Origin: Cubamyces lactineus
Lineage: Eukaryota; Basidiomycota; Agaricomycetes; Polyporales; Polyporaceae
Assembly (NCBI GenBank): GCA_022376465.1
Contig: JACDTU010000006.1
Span: 496,001-560,000 of the forward strand
Length of the DNA stretch: 64,000 nt
Reading direction: 5' to 3'
The notes under the pieces are model-generated. The model was not told the DNA's origin. It searched no databases and saw only the letters and a list, made by a program, of their open reading frames with translations. Position 1 is the stretch's first letter. Every line of letters starts with the position of its first letter. Positions 21,423-32,295 of the stretch are shown piece after piece. A program made the position numbers and the translations under genes.

Positions 21423-22078
21423 TTGGTCGTCTGTGTGTGCTGGTCGCACGCCCTTATTTACAGCGGTTGTATATCGGCGTACTTCGCCGATGCTCCTTGG
21501 TGGTTTTATATTGCCTATGAACGTATAAGTCTATGTGTTCTCAGTGTGACTTCGAGGTGCGCCCAGCAAATTCTGCTGACTGCTAGAGGTGGTGGCCTAA
21601 CGGTTGTCGGCCTTGGAGTCTTGTTCGCAGGTATAGCACCACGAAGAGCTTTACGCCCAAGACGATATACAAAAGACATAAACTCGATAACAAGCCAGCC
21701 GACGCTCAAGAACCGAAGCCAGGTAGCTGAGGGGGAAGAGCGAGTCGCAACAGAAGAATCATCGTCGCGCGCCAGACAAATCTCGTCTCACGTGACGAAC
21801 GCGACGCGCATCACAGGCGGCGTCGCGCTGCAGCCGCACAGGGTTCAGAAGTAAGTTGTGCTTGGCCGCACACGTCGCGTTAACGTATGCGGTCATAAGA
21901 TGGATAGATGTGGGGTATCATAGATGTACAGAGAATCAGTCGTGAGTAAATACGAAAGCAAAAGACATACAACAAATCTTCAGATGTAGAGAGTAACCCG
22001 GCAGAAATCATACAGCAGCGCGCCACATAAGAACTATCCTCCTGAGCACCATGCTCCATTTGTATTCGCTTAGTGCTT
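21423..22078. other. Intergenic upstream of the Rieske-DUF455 gene
   Basis: About 650 bp: promoter of the Rieske-DUF455 gene and 3' flank of the lectin gene. A plus-strand open frame at 21423-21854 (143 aa) has no recognisable domain and is not accepted as a gene. Confidence 0.4.
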
Positions 22079-23523
22079 TCAGGCTAAGCGGTAACCGATG
22101 CTTCGCCGATTAGGAGACTTCTGGCCAGCGCGCTGAAGCATCCAACGCGGCATCCTCGTCACTTCCGTAACTGTCGTGATCGTCGTGGTAGTCGTCGTAC
22201 GCGTCGTCGTAATGTGGTCGCGTTCCTCGGTCACCGAGACCGTCTCCGTCGTCGCAGGGGGAGACACCGCCCGCGCAGAACGAACCTCAACCTCCTTCTT
22301 CTCGTCGTCCGCGGCGGGTGCGCAGCGTGTGTAATGCCAGAGCTGGCAGTGCTCTCCGGGTTTGAGGCGCATGAGCTGGATCTACAGGACGGGAGTAAGC
22401 CCGAGTTCGGCAGGCGCAAGGTTGACCAAGCATACCTTCGTCCCGGCAGCCTTACTTCCCCAATCCGCGAGATCGAAGACGAAGTCTGTGTTTGGCCAGG
22501 AGATACTGTACAACGTCAGAGGGACAATCCTGCTTCAAGTGCAGGGAATACATACCGGATGCCCTCGTCGGTCTGCTCGACTTCCCAAGTCACCGGATAC
22601 GGGCTAGCAACAATCGCAGCATTGTCGTGCAGCCCGGTCTCGGTCGTGAGATACAACGGGTGTCCCTCCTTTGACCGACGCACGCAGCGGATGATGTATC
22701 CGCGGCCGCTGGGGATGAACTCCCACTGAACATCGATATCAGGTGAGAGAGTACAGGAATACGAGCTATAGTTGCGTACCTGCTGGTTTGGCCCGCCATG
22801 CATTGGGTAACCGATGAGCGTCTTGTTGTCCATGCCCGACATGTCCACCGCCGTGCCGCTCTTCGCGTTCAGCAGCACATACGTCCCAGGCGTCCACACT
22901 CCGCTGGGAGGGGTATCCGAGTCCGAGCCTGACGAAACCGCTGTCGCATCACTCGCCTCCGCCAGGTGGTCTACCGTGTGCTTCTCTGCATGAACGACCG
23001 GCGTGTGTCCATGTTGCTCGTCAGTGGACACGGGGGCAGGAGCGGTAGCGGGTGTAAGAGGAGAGGCGGGGGCGAGCCACTCCTCCGACTTGACTGCGGC
23101 GCGCGGTGTCTTCACCATGTCTGCCTCGGCCTGCTCCTCTGCTTCCTTCTCCGCAGCAGCAGCTTCCGGGACCTGTGCTCCGTCCTCCTGCACGTGCGGC
23201 TTCTCCTCGTCACATTCGAAGGAGGTGACCGGCGGGATACTGCCAGCCTCGAGGTCGGGCTCGTCCCCAATGTCCTGTTCCCTTTGAGCGGGCTGGGGCG
23301 CTAGAGCTTCAGGCGCATTGGAGACAGAGTACCCCTCTACACCTGTTTCAGGCTTCGGCGAGGGAGAACGCGGGCGCTCTTGGGACGACTCGGGAACGGG
23401 GGTTGGGGGCTCGGCGCCAGGCATGCCGCTAGCAGAACGTACAGACTCGGCGTCGGTCACGGAGCGTGCCAATTGGGCCAAACGCTGGCGGGGAGAGTTC
23501 ATGTCGCTCGGCGCATTACCCAT
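22079..23523 (-). CDS. Ricin-B-like lectin protein with N-myristoylation motif
   Basis: Four exons on the minus strand. The start is placed at MGNAPSDM (23523) rather than further upstream because it gives a textbook N-myristoylation motif (Gly2, Ser6). Residues ~10-210 are disordered and acidic, Pro/Glu/Ala-rich. The globular part begins GVWTPGTYVLLNAKSGTAVDMSG, contains NQQWEF (a QxW motif after splicing) and runs through GHPLYLTTETGL to ISWPNTDFVFDLADWGS. This is the pattern of a beta-trefoil ricin-B/CCL2-like lectin domain. After IQLMRLKPGEHCQLWHYTRC the C-terminus has a Thr run (ITTTRTTTTTTITT) and a basic end. Three introns, all GT-AG in frame. There is no secretion signal, so the protein is probably cytosolic and membrane-tethered. 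Ligand unknown. Confidence 0.78.
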
Positions 23524-24408
23524 CTTGTCTGTCGAGTCTTGTGTCGCTGTATCACGGTTTTTGCTTGTGCGTTGGCTGTGAGTACGACCTACTCGGAAGA
23601 AGATATGCTTGATGCTGGGAGTGGTGGTGGTAGAGGAGGTGGTCGCGGTCGAGGTGGAAGCAGGCTTGTTATTTCGACTGCCACGCAGTCGAATGCTGAG
23701 AGTGTGGAGGTAGGGCATTTGAGGGGAGTGCGAGACAGGGTGGTTTAACAATGTCTCCAGCCCTTAGCGGCACTATGAAGGGTGGAGAACATGTGCTGTA
23801 AGGCGCGCGGTAGGTGGCTGCCATTGGCGTGTTGAGGAGAAGGCCTGCGATCCGCAGGTAAGCTCTGCAGATGCAATGTGTATTTCATGAGTCGCATCGC
23901 ACAGCATAAGGTTCGGAGGGAGAACTGTTCGCCCACCTGAGATGAGGTATTGAGCTTGAGGCTGCAATGCGCGCATGGAGTTCGAGATATACCGTTAGCA
24001 ACATCTTTGCGAGAGCTTACCCTCTAGTGCAATTAGTCGGGCCACTCAGCCCAATTCATCATCACAGCCGGAGAATGCATGTGTCCTAGGAGCTATCCAC
24101 TGATTTCCCTTTGTTTCTCGGATACGATACAATATCAGAAATCGACAGCATGTTATCGAGTGAAGCATGTAGACCACGTTCAGGGATTCGGGCACGCAGT
24201 GGTCATGGTGGCAGCTCGCAGCCTGAGCCTCGCTTTTAGCCTCGCGGGCGGCGGCGATGCTGGCGCGCGGTATCGCAAAGGTCACGTGGATCGCGCGTGG
24301 ACGGTCGCGTCCTAGTCGGTGTACTCGTCCTTTCACGCGTCGACCGCGTTTCGTCTCCTCACCACTCACCTCGCTCTCTTCTCGTGAAGCGTTCGCATCG
24401 CATCCAAG
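23524..24408. promoter_or_regulatory. Divergent region between lectin and SUMO genes
   Basis: About 885 bp carrying both promoters. No TATA at the usual distance from the SUMO start. Open frames here have no motifs. Confidence 0.35.
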
Positions 24409-25024
24409 ATGTCTGCCGAGGAGCAGCAGGAAGACGTGAAGCCCAAGATCAACCTCATCGTCGATTTCGAGGGCCAGAGTGAGTGCCGAAAGTAGCCCTC
24501 GCCTCATTGCTCGGGGTTCGCACCCCGGCAAAGTGTTCATCTCAGCATTGCATTGATGGACCGCATCTGTTGATTTGTACGGCTTCTAGCATGTACCGTG
24601 AAGGTGAAGCCCGGCATGCCATTCAAAAAGCTGTTTGAGGCTGCGGAGGTGCGCTCTCTTGCCACTGGGTCGCGGACATTCGGCTGACCAGAAGGGACAT
24701 CGCAGAAACGTTTCGGGAAAGAACCAGGTTCGTCCTTTTACGCACCAGATTTTGATGGTGCTCAGACACGAGAAACTCCAGGAACATTCAAATTTACCTT
24801 TGGCGGGCAGAGATTACGCCCAGAGGAATGTCCTGCCGAGGTGCGTGCCTTGCTCCCCTTTCCCCCTTGAGTCCAGCCTCAACATGCCGCTATTCGCTGC
24901 AGCATAACATGGAGGATGGTGATGTGATCGACGCCCACCTCCAACAGGTAAGTACTCCAATATGTGTATCGCAGTGCCCTCCTCATCACCTCCCCCATCT
25001 CAGCTAGGTGGTGGACGGTGGTAG
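24409..25024 (+). CDS. SMT3: SUMO (small ubiquitin-like modifier)
   Basis: Six exons: 24409-24478, 24590-24648, 24706-24727, 24782-24840, 24903-24947 and 25004-25024; 91 aa. Start MSAEEQQEDVKPKINLIVDFEGQ, then TCTVKVKPGMPFKKLFEAAE, KRFGKEPG, TFKFTFGGQRLRPEECPAE and HNMEDGDVIDAHLQQ. The end is LGGGRW. The diglycine is followed by a three-residue tail (GRW) that a SUMO protease must remove before conjugation. Length, order of motifs and the MEDGDVIDAHLQQ block leave little doubt. It conjugates to lysines of nuclear and other proteins through the E1 Aos1-Uba2 and E2 Ubc9. A hairpin-like CGGGGTTCGCACCCCG lies in intron 1, probably incidental. Confidence 0.95.
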
Positions 25025-25250
25025 TATCAAAGCATCATTCATACGGTACAGGGCAAGTGCTGTATCTGCGTATTGTATCATCATCCTTACTCGTCTCTCT
25101 GCTGTATCTACCGGTTTTTTCTGTGATTTTATTCATTCTTGTCCGTTCAGGGACCCCCGTGTATCAGACAATGGCGACCCCGCACGTGGGCTTGAACCTT
25201 CCGTAACTTGTCGGGTCTCATCTCATCCCTCCACGCTCCGTCCGTTCTGG
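25025..25250. other. 3' flank of SUMO gene
   Basis: T-rich downstream region of the SUMO gene. Nothing else seen. Confidence 0.35.
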
Positions 25251-26125
25251 CACAACTTGCGTATCCAGGCCCGACGAAAACTATGGTTATGGACGACGCA
25301 GGGGGTTGCCCAGCCCGAGATGCGAATGTACTGGCTCGTGTTCACATGGGTACCGATGGGAGAGTGCTGGTATGATGCAAGCCAGGCAGTCGGTCAGACC
25401 GCATCGCCATGCTGCGAGAGTGGATGAAGCGCGACATGTATCATATTGTGCTAGACCTTGACGTGGACACTACGGTCAAAGTCGTGCCTTTGGAAGAATG
25501 GGGCACTGCCTGGTCCTATGATACGCGCCTGGAACGAGCGAACGTCTTTTGGACCCGAAGACCTGAATGAATCCCCCTCCACAGATGCCCTTCATACCGT
25601 CGCCTCAGCCGGCTTCCTTTCTACCACGGCGATCACCGCTCTCGTTTTGCATTGCGGGAAGTCCAACCCGGGCTGGGATTGCGCCGGCTTTCATGCCGTC
25701 TTCGGAGCCCTCGTGCATATCGAAACGCTGAAGTTCAAGGGCGCGAGTACTCACGCTCACGTCTGGGTATGGCAGGGCTAGGCGGATATATGGAGAGCCC
25801 TATGGGCCTAGATGCTGCGTGGTCCTTGCTGTCGTCGAATGCTGTTTGCTGTCCACGCCCGCAATACGTCTACACCGAAGGCGTCTTGGCTCCCGAGGCG
25901 GACTACCTCGGCAGCGAAACCTTCGCAGCGATGGTACAGCCTGCCCAGAAGGCACGCGCAACGCGAGGAGCGAAGCTGGAGGAATTGCTTTTCCACAGCT
26001 TGCGCAACGAAATTGAAGGTACGCGTCGCATGTCCGATGAGTCCAAATGTATCTAAATGGTTTTCGGAGGACCGCCGCAAGAAGTTCTTGGCACTCGTAC
26101 AGCCGGAGATGGTTGAGCCAGCCGC
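25251..26125 (+). other. Coding-looking fragments, unassigned
   Basis: Several stretches have codon-like texture but do not join into one clean gene. Examples are a frame with MKRDMYHIVLDLDVDTTV followed by VVPLEEWGTAWSYDTRLERA and a stop near 25570, a frame around 25790-26020 (GYMESPMGLDAAWSLL, then KLEELLFHSLRNEIE), and DRRKKFLALVQPEMVEPAAY immediately before a good gtaagt donor at about 26131. I could not recognise a family. This may be a decayed gene or one with unusual exon structure. Confidence 0.3.
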
Positions 26126-26510
26126 TTACCAGGTAAGTCTTGTGTGTAGGATGTTCAGCAGCGATGCACTCTGTTCTACAATCCTGGTGAATACGTTCGT
26201 AATATTCCTGACAAGTGTACCAGCGGTTTTGTACCTTTTGCAATGCTCGGGATACAGCAGATAAGTAGGGAATGTCCATGGTGCGATACGTTGACTCTAT
26301 GACACATCATATACACACGTACTACGGTCTATGGATACATAACAACGTATGCTACAAACGGAAACTTGAAGAGCTCCTGCTCAACTCCACTCAAGCGACA
26401 CTGAGGAGTTCCTCGGTACGAGCGGTCATGTATGTGGAGGCGGAACTGCCACTGGCAGGAGTCATGGTTCGTTAGTATAGTAACTTCACGAGATCGACGG
26501 TATGGCGTCT

Positions 26511-28366
26511 TCACCTTCTAGAACTGATACGCTCACTTGCATCCCAATGTCCCCTCTCACCCCCGACTGTGAGGTGCGCATCGGACGAGGTAGAAGCACC
26601 ATCGGCAAGTCTTTCGCTACCATCCAAGTCGCCCGAGCCTGAGTCCAAGTTACCTTCGGGACCTTCAGATACGGTATTATCGTCCCCATGTGGAACCAGC
26701 TGAGTACCAAGGGGGGCAACGAAAGACGCGTATTCGCTGAACGCTCCGCCTTGTGGGGCGACAAAGGACGGTAGTTCGCTACCGACCGCATTTACGCCCG
26801 TATGATCGACTTGACGCAAGTCGAGGAGGAAGCGGGAAACAAGGATGGACATGATGCTATAATCGGTTTGCGAGAAGGATTAATACGCAGGGACGGGCAA
26901 AACGCGCAGGGACATGCGGACAACTCACGGGTCCGTGAAGATCGATACGTAGCTCACGGAGATGAAGGCCTCAGTGTACTGTCGCAGAGAGGTGAACCTA
27001 CATGAATGTGCAAGCGGGATGAATCGTGGCGTACCGCTAATATAGTCAAGACCATGTGCAAGACGTTGAGGATGAGCAAGACGCTGTTCGATGTCGATGT
27101 CAGCTCCAGCTACCAAGCGCGTCGCCCGCGGGACTGCGACCCTCACAGGAAGTAGACAGTTCCTTGTAAATGACATACATGTCAGCATCCACTGATCGCC
27201 AGGTGCACCGTCCGCGCTACTCACCGTCTCGTAGCATCAGACTAGCATAAGACGCCTTGATATTCGCTTCTCTGTACAACTTCATTGACTTGCGAGTCTT
27301 CCACCATGTTACCATCACCACGAGGAAGTCGGCGCCGATCGCACTGCTGCGCGATATGATGGTTACTGCCAATACCAGTGTTAGCCTTGTGGATCGACGA
27401 GGAGCACGCTGTACTGCCGGTACAAACATCTGTTGCGGGCGCATCAGAGATGGAGACCATCGGACTGAGCGTACAAACAAGTGCTCACTTCTTTGCCAAC
27501 GAGGGAGAAATGTCCGCGGATGATGTACACCCGATGGGCGCGGGCAGGTTGCGGATGTGAGTCCATCGCAGGGTGCTCTGCACATCAATATTTGTCACGC
27601 TGATTCTCGCACTATGGCGGAGTACAGTACGGGTGCGACTGACCGCATTGACAGCGACAGGGCCCGTCAGCAGGAGGAATACCACGCCGGCAATCCAGCG
27701 GTTGTACTCGCAGAGGGCGTACGCGCGAAGGCTTGAGAATGCTGCACAAAGCAAGATCAGTGTTGGCTGTTGGCGACGTCTTGAAAGAAGCACACCAGCT
27801 TGTGGGAAGTATCGTAGGAGGTCTGTTCCCTGGTATAGCACAGCGAACGCACGGCATCTAGTGGGAAGGAGTTCGTGAGTCCAAAGCCTGGTTTCCTCTA
27901 CAGAAGCCGGTAGATGCAAACCCCTGCAAGACAATTCAAGCGCGTATTAAGTGCGAGGCGTGTAAAGTACTGGGTAGGGCTCACAATATCAGTCTGGGCG
28001 TGAAAGGTCCCGCTGTCGAGCACGTATCCGAGAAGCGTCAAGTAGCGATTGAGGAAGAAGATGACCGATGCGCTCGATATCTTGCGCCTCCAGAACAAGT
28101 CGACTTCATCGCCGAAAGTCACGAAGTATTCATAGAAGACCATCACTGCAGGCGGCCATTATCGGCACGCAAAACGGCGTCAGCATAGACAGAACTTGGA
28201 CAATTGACTCGAAGGATCTGACCAAACCCCGCCAGGCCGCAATAAGAACTGATCAAGCTGTGTAGCTGAGCAGTGAGCATACAGTATGTAGCATAATAGA
28301 GAGGCCGACGGCGGGCACGCACCTGGTGCTGTAGAGCTGTATGATATCAGAATATGGATTCGACAT
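26511..28366 (-). CDS. DUF6533 seven-transmembrane protein
   Basis: About nine exons on the minus strand, beginning MSNPYSDIIQLYST at 28366. The hallmark DUF6533 block is present: VMVFYEYFVTFGDEVDLFW then SASVIFFLNRYLTLL. Later exons give CRAFAVLYQGTDLL, AFSSLRAYALCEYNRWIAG, a helix ending in AVNAV, IGADFLVVMVTWWKTRKS, SYASLMLRDG, GTVYFLVLLILNVLHMVLTI and SIMSILVSRFLLDLRQVD, followed by a polar tail. These are the seven helices and the TWxxT and SRFLxxL motifs usual in this basidiomycete-expanded family. They are receptor-like in topology; ligand and partner unknown. The junction after HAQTDI is ambiguous; acceptor cttctgtag keeps frame best. Two other junctions are provisional. Confidence 0.78.
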
Positions 28367-30010
28367 CGTATGAGCCAGTCGTGATTTTCCCGAGGTACGC
28401 TTTGCAGTCTTGGGTACTTATACCAGCCTCGCTACGGCTGCGCAGCAATGCAGAACGCCACAAGGGCATGCTTCGAAGGGCTGAGGTTTCGTCGCAATTG
28501 CCATTCTTGGCCTGGTCCCAGCTATACAACGACAAAGAGTTGAGTAAGCCGTGTCGATGCGCCATGGTCGCCACGAACACAACCTCACCGTTGCCATCAC
28601 CATGCTAGTTCAAGTCCTCGAAATAAGTCAGTGTGGCGCATTATCCACACTTTGAGGACCTACTCCAGGGCTACTTGACCTTCTGTGCAAAGTAGAGAGC
28701 GCTCGGGGTAAGCTGATGGTTGAGTGATGCTCCAGATGTGATGGGCCGCAGCAGGCAGCGAACACGGCAGTGGAAGCAGCGGTTCAGCCGGAGATATGCT
28801 GTGGGTATGCATACCTCTGCAGGGGAAGCACATGAGAGGTCGGAATAGATGCGTAATGATGAGTAGTACTGCACAGCTCGTGTTTGTGGTTTAACAGCCA
28901 CAATCCACACACACGTGCTCAGTCTCAGAGAATCCAAATCGCTGATCGCCACGACGGGTTGATCTCATCACGACGCTGCGGGCGTGGTGGGAACGGACTT
29001 ACGCCGACAAGTAGCAAGGATCACAGCTACGACTAGAGATCTCGAGTCAGCAGTGGAAACGAGGAGGCCGGGCGTGTGAGTAGTCAGGCCTTCAAGCTTC
29101 AGGACCCAGTTACGCAGAGCACCTGCAGAAATCAGTAGGATTATCAAGCCCACCTAGTAAGTATCTAGTAGCCCCACCATGTACGCCGAGCCATGAACAT
29201 TCGGGTAGGAGCATTCAAACCCGCTATCATCTTCGAAGTTCCTCTGACTACACAGAATAATCTTCCGCGGAGATGCGTATGCGGCTAACGGCAAGAGGCC
29301 TCGAGGCCTCGGAGGTCATTCTCGCCATCTTCGCAGTGTCCTAATACACACTGCACAAGTGGTTAAGCTATGCTGAGAAGATTAGCGAGAGTAGGGTGAG
29401 GTTATACAATCGAGATACATATCCCCATGTAGCAGTCGCGTTATGCACCGGCGGACTACAATAGCAAGGGCAGATCGATTTCAATTCTGGCGAACCATGT
29501 GGATGGCTTGCGCTATTACGTGCATGCTGTGCGGGGGATATGTGCTTAGTACGATAGCGTCCTACCTACGCGCTATAGCCACTGAGTGAATGGCAAGAAG
29601 GCTGAGCTTTCGAGTGTTCGGAAGCTATCTATAGATATGACACCAGTATTGTCAGGACTATTGGTGAAGGATACGCACCCGGTCAACACCCGGTCGACAT
29701 CGCTGCAGCGCCTCGGGACCGCCAAGACAGCTCGGCGTCTCACGTAGTTCAGATGAACACCGGAGCGTTATGTCATCCCGTAAATGGCGGTGAAATAGTC
29801 CTCCATGACCACTTTGGAAACGAAGAACTCAGTCAAGCGCGATTCTGGTGTGGTAACTCCTGGAGCGCCCTATGCGCACCCGCATGCTCCTGAGCGGCGC
29901 GGTCGAGTCCTTCTGAATGGGCTAACTCCGATTGAGCGTGAATCCCAAGGTTATACACGAAATAGGCTCGATCTCACCGCAGGAGCCCCCTCAGCTTGAA
30001 TAGGAGAGAG
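28367..30010. other. Intergenic, no supported gene
   Basis: About 1.6 kb. Contains the DUF6533 promoter. Minus-strand open frames at 28671-28952 and 28968-29153 include a hydrophobic stretch (GLIILLISAGALRNWV) but no joinable exons. No gene called. Confidence 0.4.
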
Positions 30011-30018
30011 TATTTAAA
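30011..30018 (+). promoter_or_regulatory. TATA-like box of the FAD monooxygenase
   Basis: TATTTAAA about 84 bp before the ATG at 30095. Confidence 0.5.
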
Positions 30019-30094
30019 CTCGGCGTAGAGCAATGGTGTCCGGCATACCCACTCCAGTCCTTCTCATTCCACTTACACCTTCTAACCACATCCC

Positions 30095-31610
30095 ATGGCG
30101 AAGACCAAAGTCATAATCGCAGGTGCTGGCATCGCCGGCCCTGTGCTCGCCATGTTCCTCAAAGGCACTGGTTATGATCCTATCGTCTACGAAAGGACCG
30201 AAAGCCCCACAAACCACGGCCTGAGTCTGGTGTAAGGTTTCCGCTCACGCTCGTTCGCTCTGTAGTTCGAGCTGACGGCGTGTGCCGAAACACAGCCTAC
30301 AGCCTAATGGACTGAAGGTGCTCAAACTCGTTCCCGGGCTGCTCGACAAGGTCATAGGCGGCCGAATCAAGGAGCTCGTGCAAATGTCGGTCCTCCCCGA
30401 GGACCTGGGCGAGCTCTCTCGAAGTGATGCGCCTGCGCGCGGGGAAGCTGGACTAGGAGTCGGCGTCACAGGCGTCCGACGCACGGTCTTCCACCGTCTG
30501 TTGCTCGAGCACGCGGAGTCCTTGGGGGTCCCCATCATCTTTGGACACCAGCTCGTATCGCTGGAGCAGGCTGCCGATTCTGTCACGGTGACGTTCGCGA
30601 ACGGCAAGACCGACACCGCCAGTTTTGTTGTAGGCTGCGACGGGCTACACAGCAACACGCGTGAATGTCTCTTCGGAAAGCATGATCCTACGTTCACTGG
30701 CCTTGTACAGGTACTCAAAGTCTTCTGCCGCTGAGGTTCGAACAGCTGCTGACGAATTGATAGACTGGGGGCATTTCCGAGACACCTGAAGTATTGCGGG
30801 GACAGCAAATCGTTATGAATGTATACGGCGACGGTGCACATATGATAGCTTACCCCGTCAACGACCACCAGACCTCATGGGGGTGAGTCTCGAAGCGAAC
30901 AGCAGGTGGTCGCTTATTGCTGACGACGATTTGCGTAGCTTCACGACCAAGGAGCCAGAAGCAAAGGAGAACTGGCGTGCAATGGACGAAGAAGCGCAGA
31001 GGAAGTTCAGAGAAGGCCCGTACTCTCAGTGGCCGTTCGGGGCCGGAGAAATCATCAGTACAGGGCAAAACATTATCAAGGTCTGTCTTGTCATCACTTT
31101 CCACGAGTTACGCTGAGACAGATTCAACTGCAGTACGGATTGTATGATCGCCCTGAGTTGTCGTCCTGGCATAAGGGCCGAGTCGTTCTTTTGGGAGACG
31201 CCGCTCATCCCACCAGCCCAGTCAGTAAAACATCCGCTGATGATGCGCGGTTTATGGAACTCACCTCGTCTGTCACACAGCACATCGGACAAGGTGCGAA
31301 CCAGGCGTTCGAGGACGTCTATCACCTTGTCCGCCTCCTCACCAAGTACAATCCCGATGCTGCAGAGCCGTCCACCGAGCTCCTCTCGAACATCTTCACC
31401 GAGTTCGAGAACATGCGTATCGCGCGCACGTCCGAGGTCGTCAAACGCGCCCGCAAGCAGGGCGAATACCGGGTCGTGGAGGGCGTCGAGGAATGCAAAA
31501 AGCGCAACGACTATTTCCGCGGAATACCCATGTTACCTCCGGCACAGCTGCAGGAGATGGTCGTTAATCCGTACACGGTCGGCCATAGCGAGGTCACGCT
31601 CGTGTTCTGA
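30095..31610 (+). CDS. FAD-dependent monooxygenase (PHBH-like)
   Basis: Multi-exon gene, roughly 400 aa. It begins MAKTKVIIAGAGIAGPVLAM, the FAD ADP-binding GxGxxG, followed by an acidic end of the second strand (VYERTE). Exon 2 has LQPNGLKVL and the second-flavin-motif region VVGCDGLHSNTR. After splicing, RVVLLGDAAHPTSP joins HIGQGANQAFED, giving the GD motif and the C-terminal FAD-contact sequence. Introns interrupt after GLSLV, GLVQ, QTSWG, NIIK and PTSP; the last starts gtcagt. Family members hydroxylate aromatic or polyketide-derived compounds with NAD(P)H and O2, and occur both in catabolism and in secondary metabolism. No signal or membrane anchor, so cytosolic. The substrate cannot be predicted. 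Stands alone between intergenic stretches, not obviously clustered. Confidence 0.88.
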
Positions 31611-32295
31611 TAATGTATCGTTCACCTGTGAACAGCGACACTGCAGATACTCAAAGACCGTTCATATACTTCCACGTCTTGATCCCTCATTGTTGACTCT
31701 ATCATCCATGTCTGCATGAAATATCCTGGTGGATTCAGTTAATGTGATCTTCCTGAAGGAGGTGGTGTCCTACCAACATCAAATTTTATGGCACATTGGC
31801 ATGGCAATTCTCTAGATGCTCTAAGCACACAAAAGGGCGTTCGAGACATGTGCCGTATCAGCGAAGATTCGAGTGGGAGATAGAAAGTGGGACTGACTAG
31901 TTTGACTGTATGTAGCCTTCAACTCGAGCTCGAAACAGTATAAGAGCAGAACGTGTAGAAGACACTCATTGTGCTCGTCCTCCCCTCACTCTCGAGCACA
32001 TCGGTCGTCTGCCTAAGAGAGACTAGAAGACACTAGGAGTATAACACTCCAAGTCACCAGAATCATTCCCGGTGGTCAAGGGAGAACTTGAAGGCGGACA
32101 TGAAACGACGCGTCCGGCGGGGTATGTCATGAGCGCCTATCCTTGATCGCTTGACCGCCACCAGTGTATATGGCAGGCGCCTGAAGGCCCTTGCTTCCGA
32201 ACTACCACGATCCGCCAACGTTCTACCATGCGTAACTGAGACTACTCATAATCCTCATTCTACTCACTCGCGAGCGTATCACCGCTACCTCGAGT
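31611..32295. other. Intergenic, no gene seen
   Basis: About 685 bp: 3' flank of the monooxygenase and promoter of ATG22. Nothing recognised. Confidence 0.4.

Noticed and set aside
24517..24532. Hairpin CGGGGTTCGCACCCCG in SUMO intron 1
   Set aside because: Short, T-arm-like, with no further RNA structure; likely incidental.
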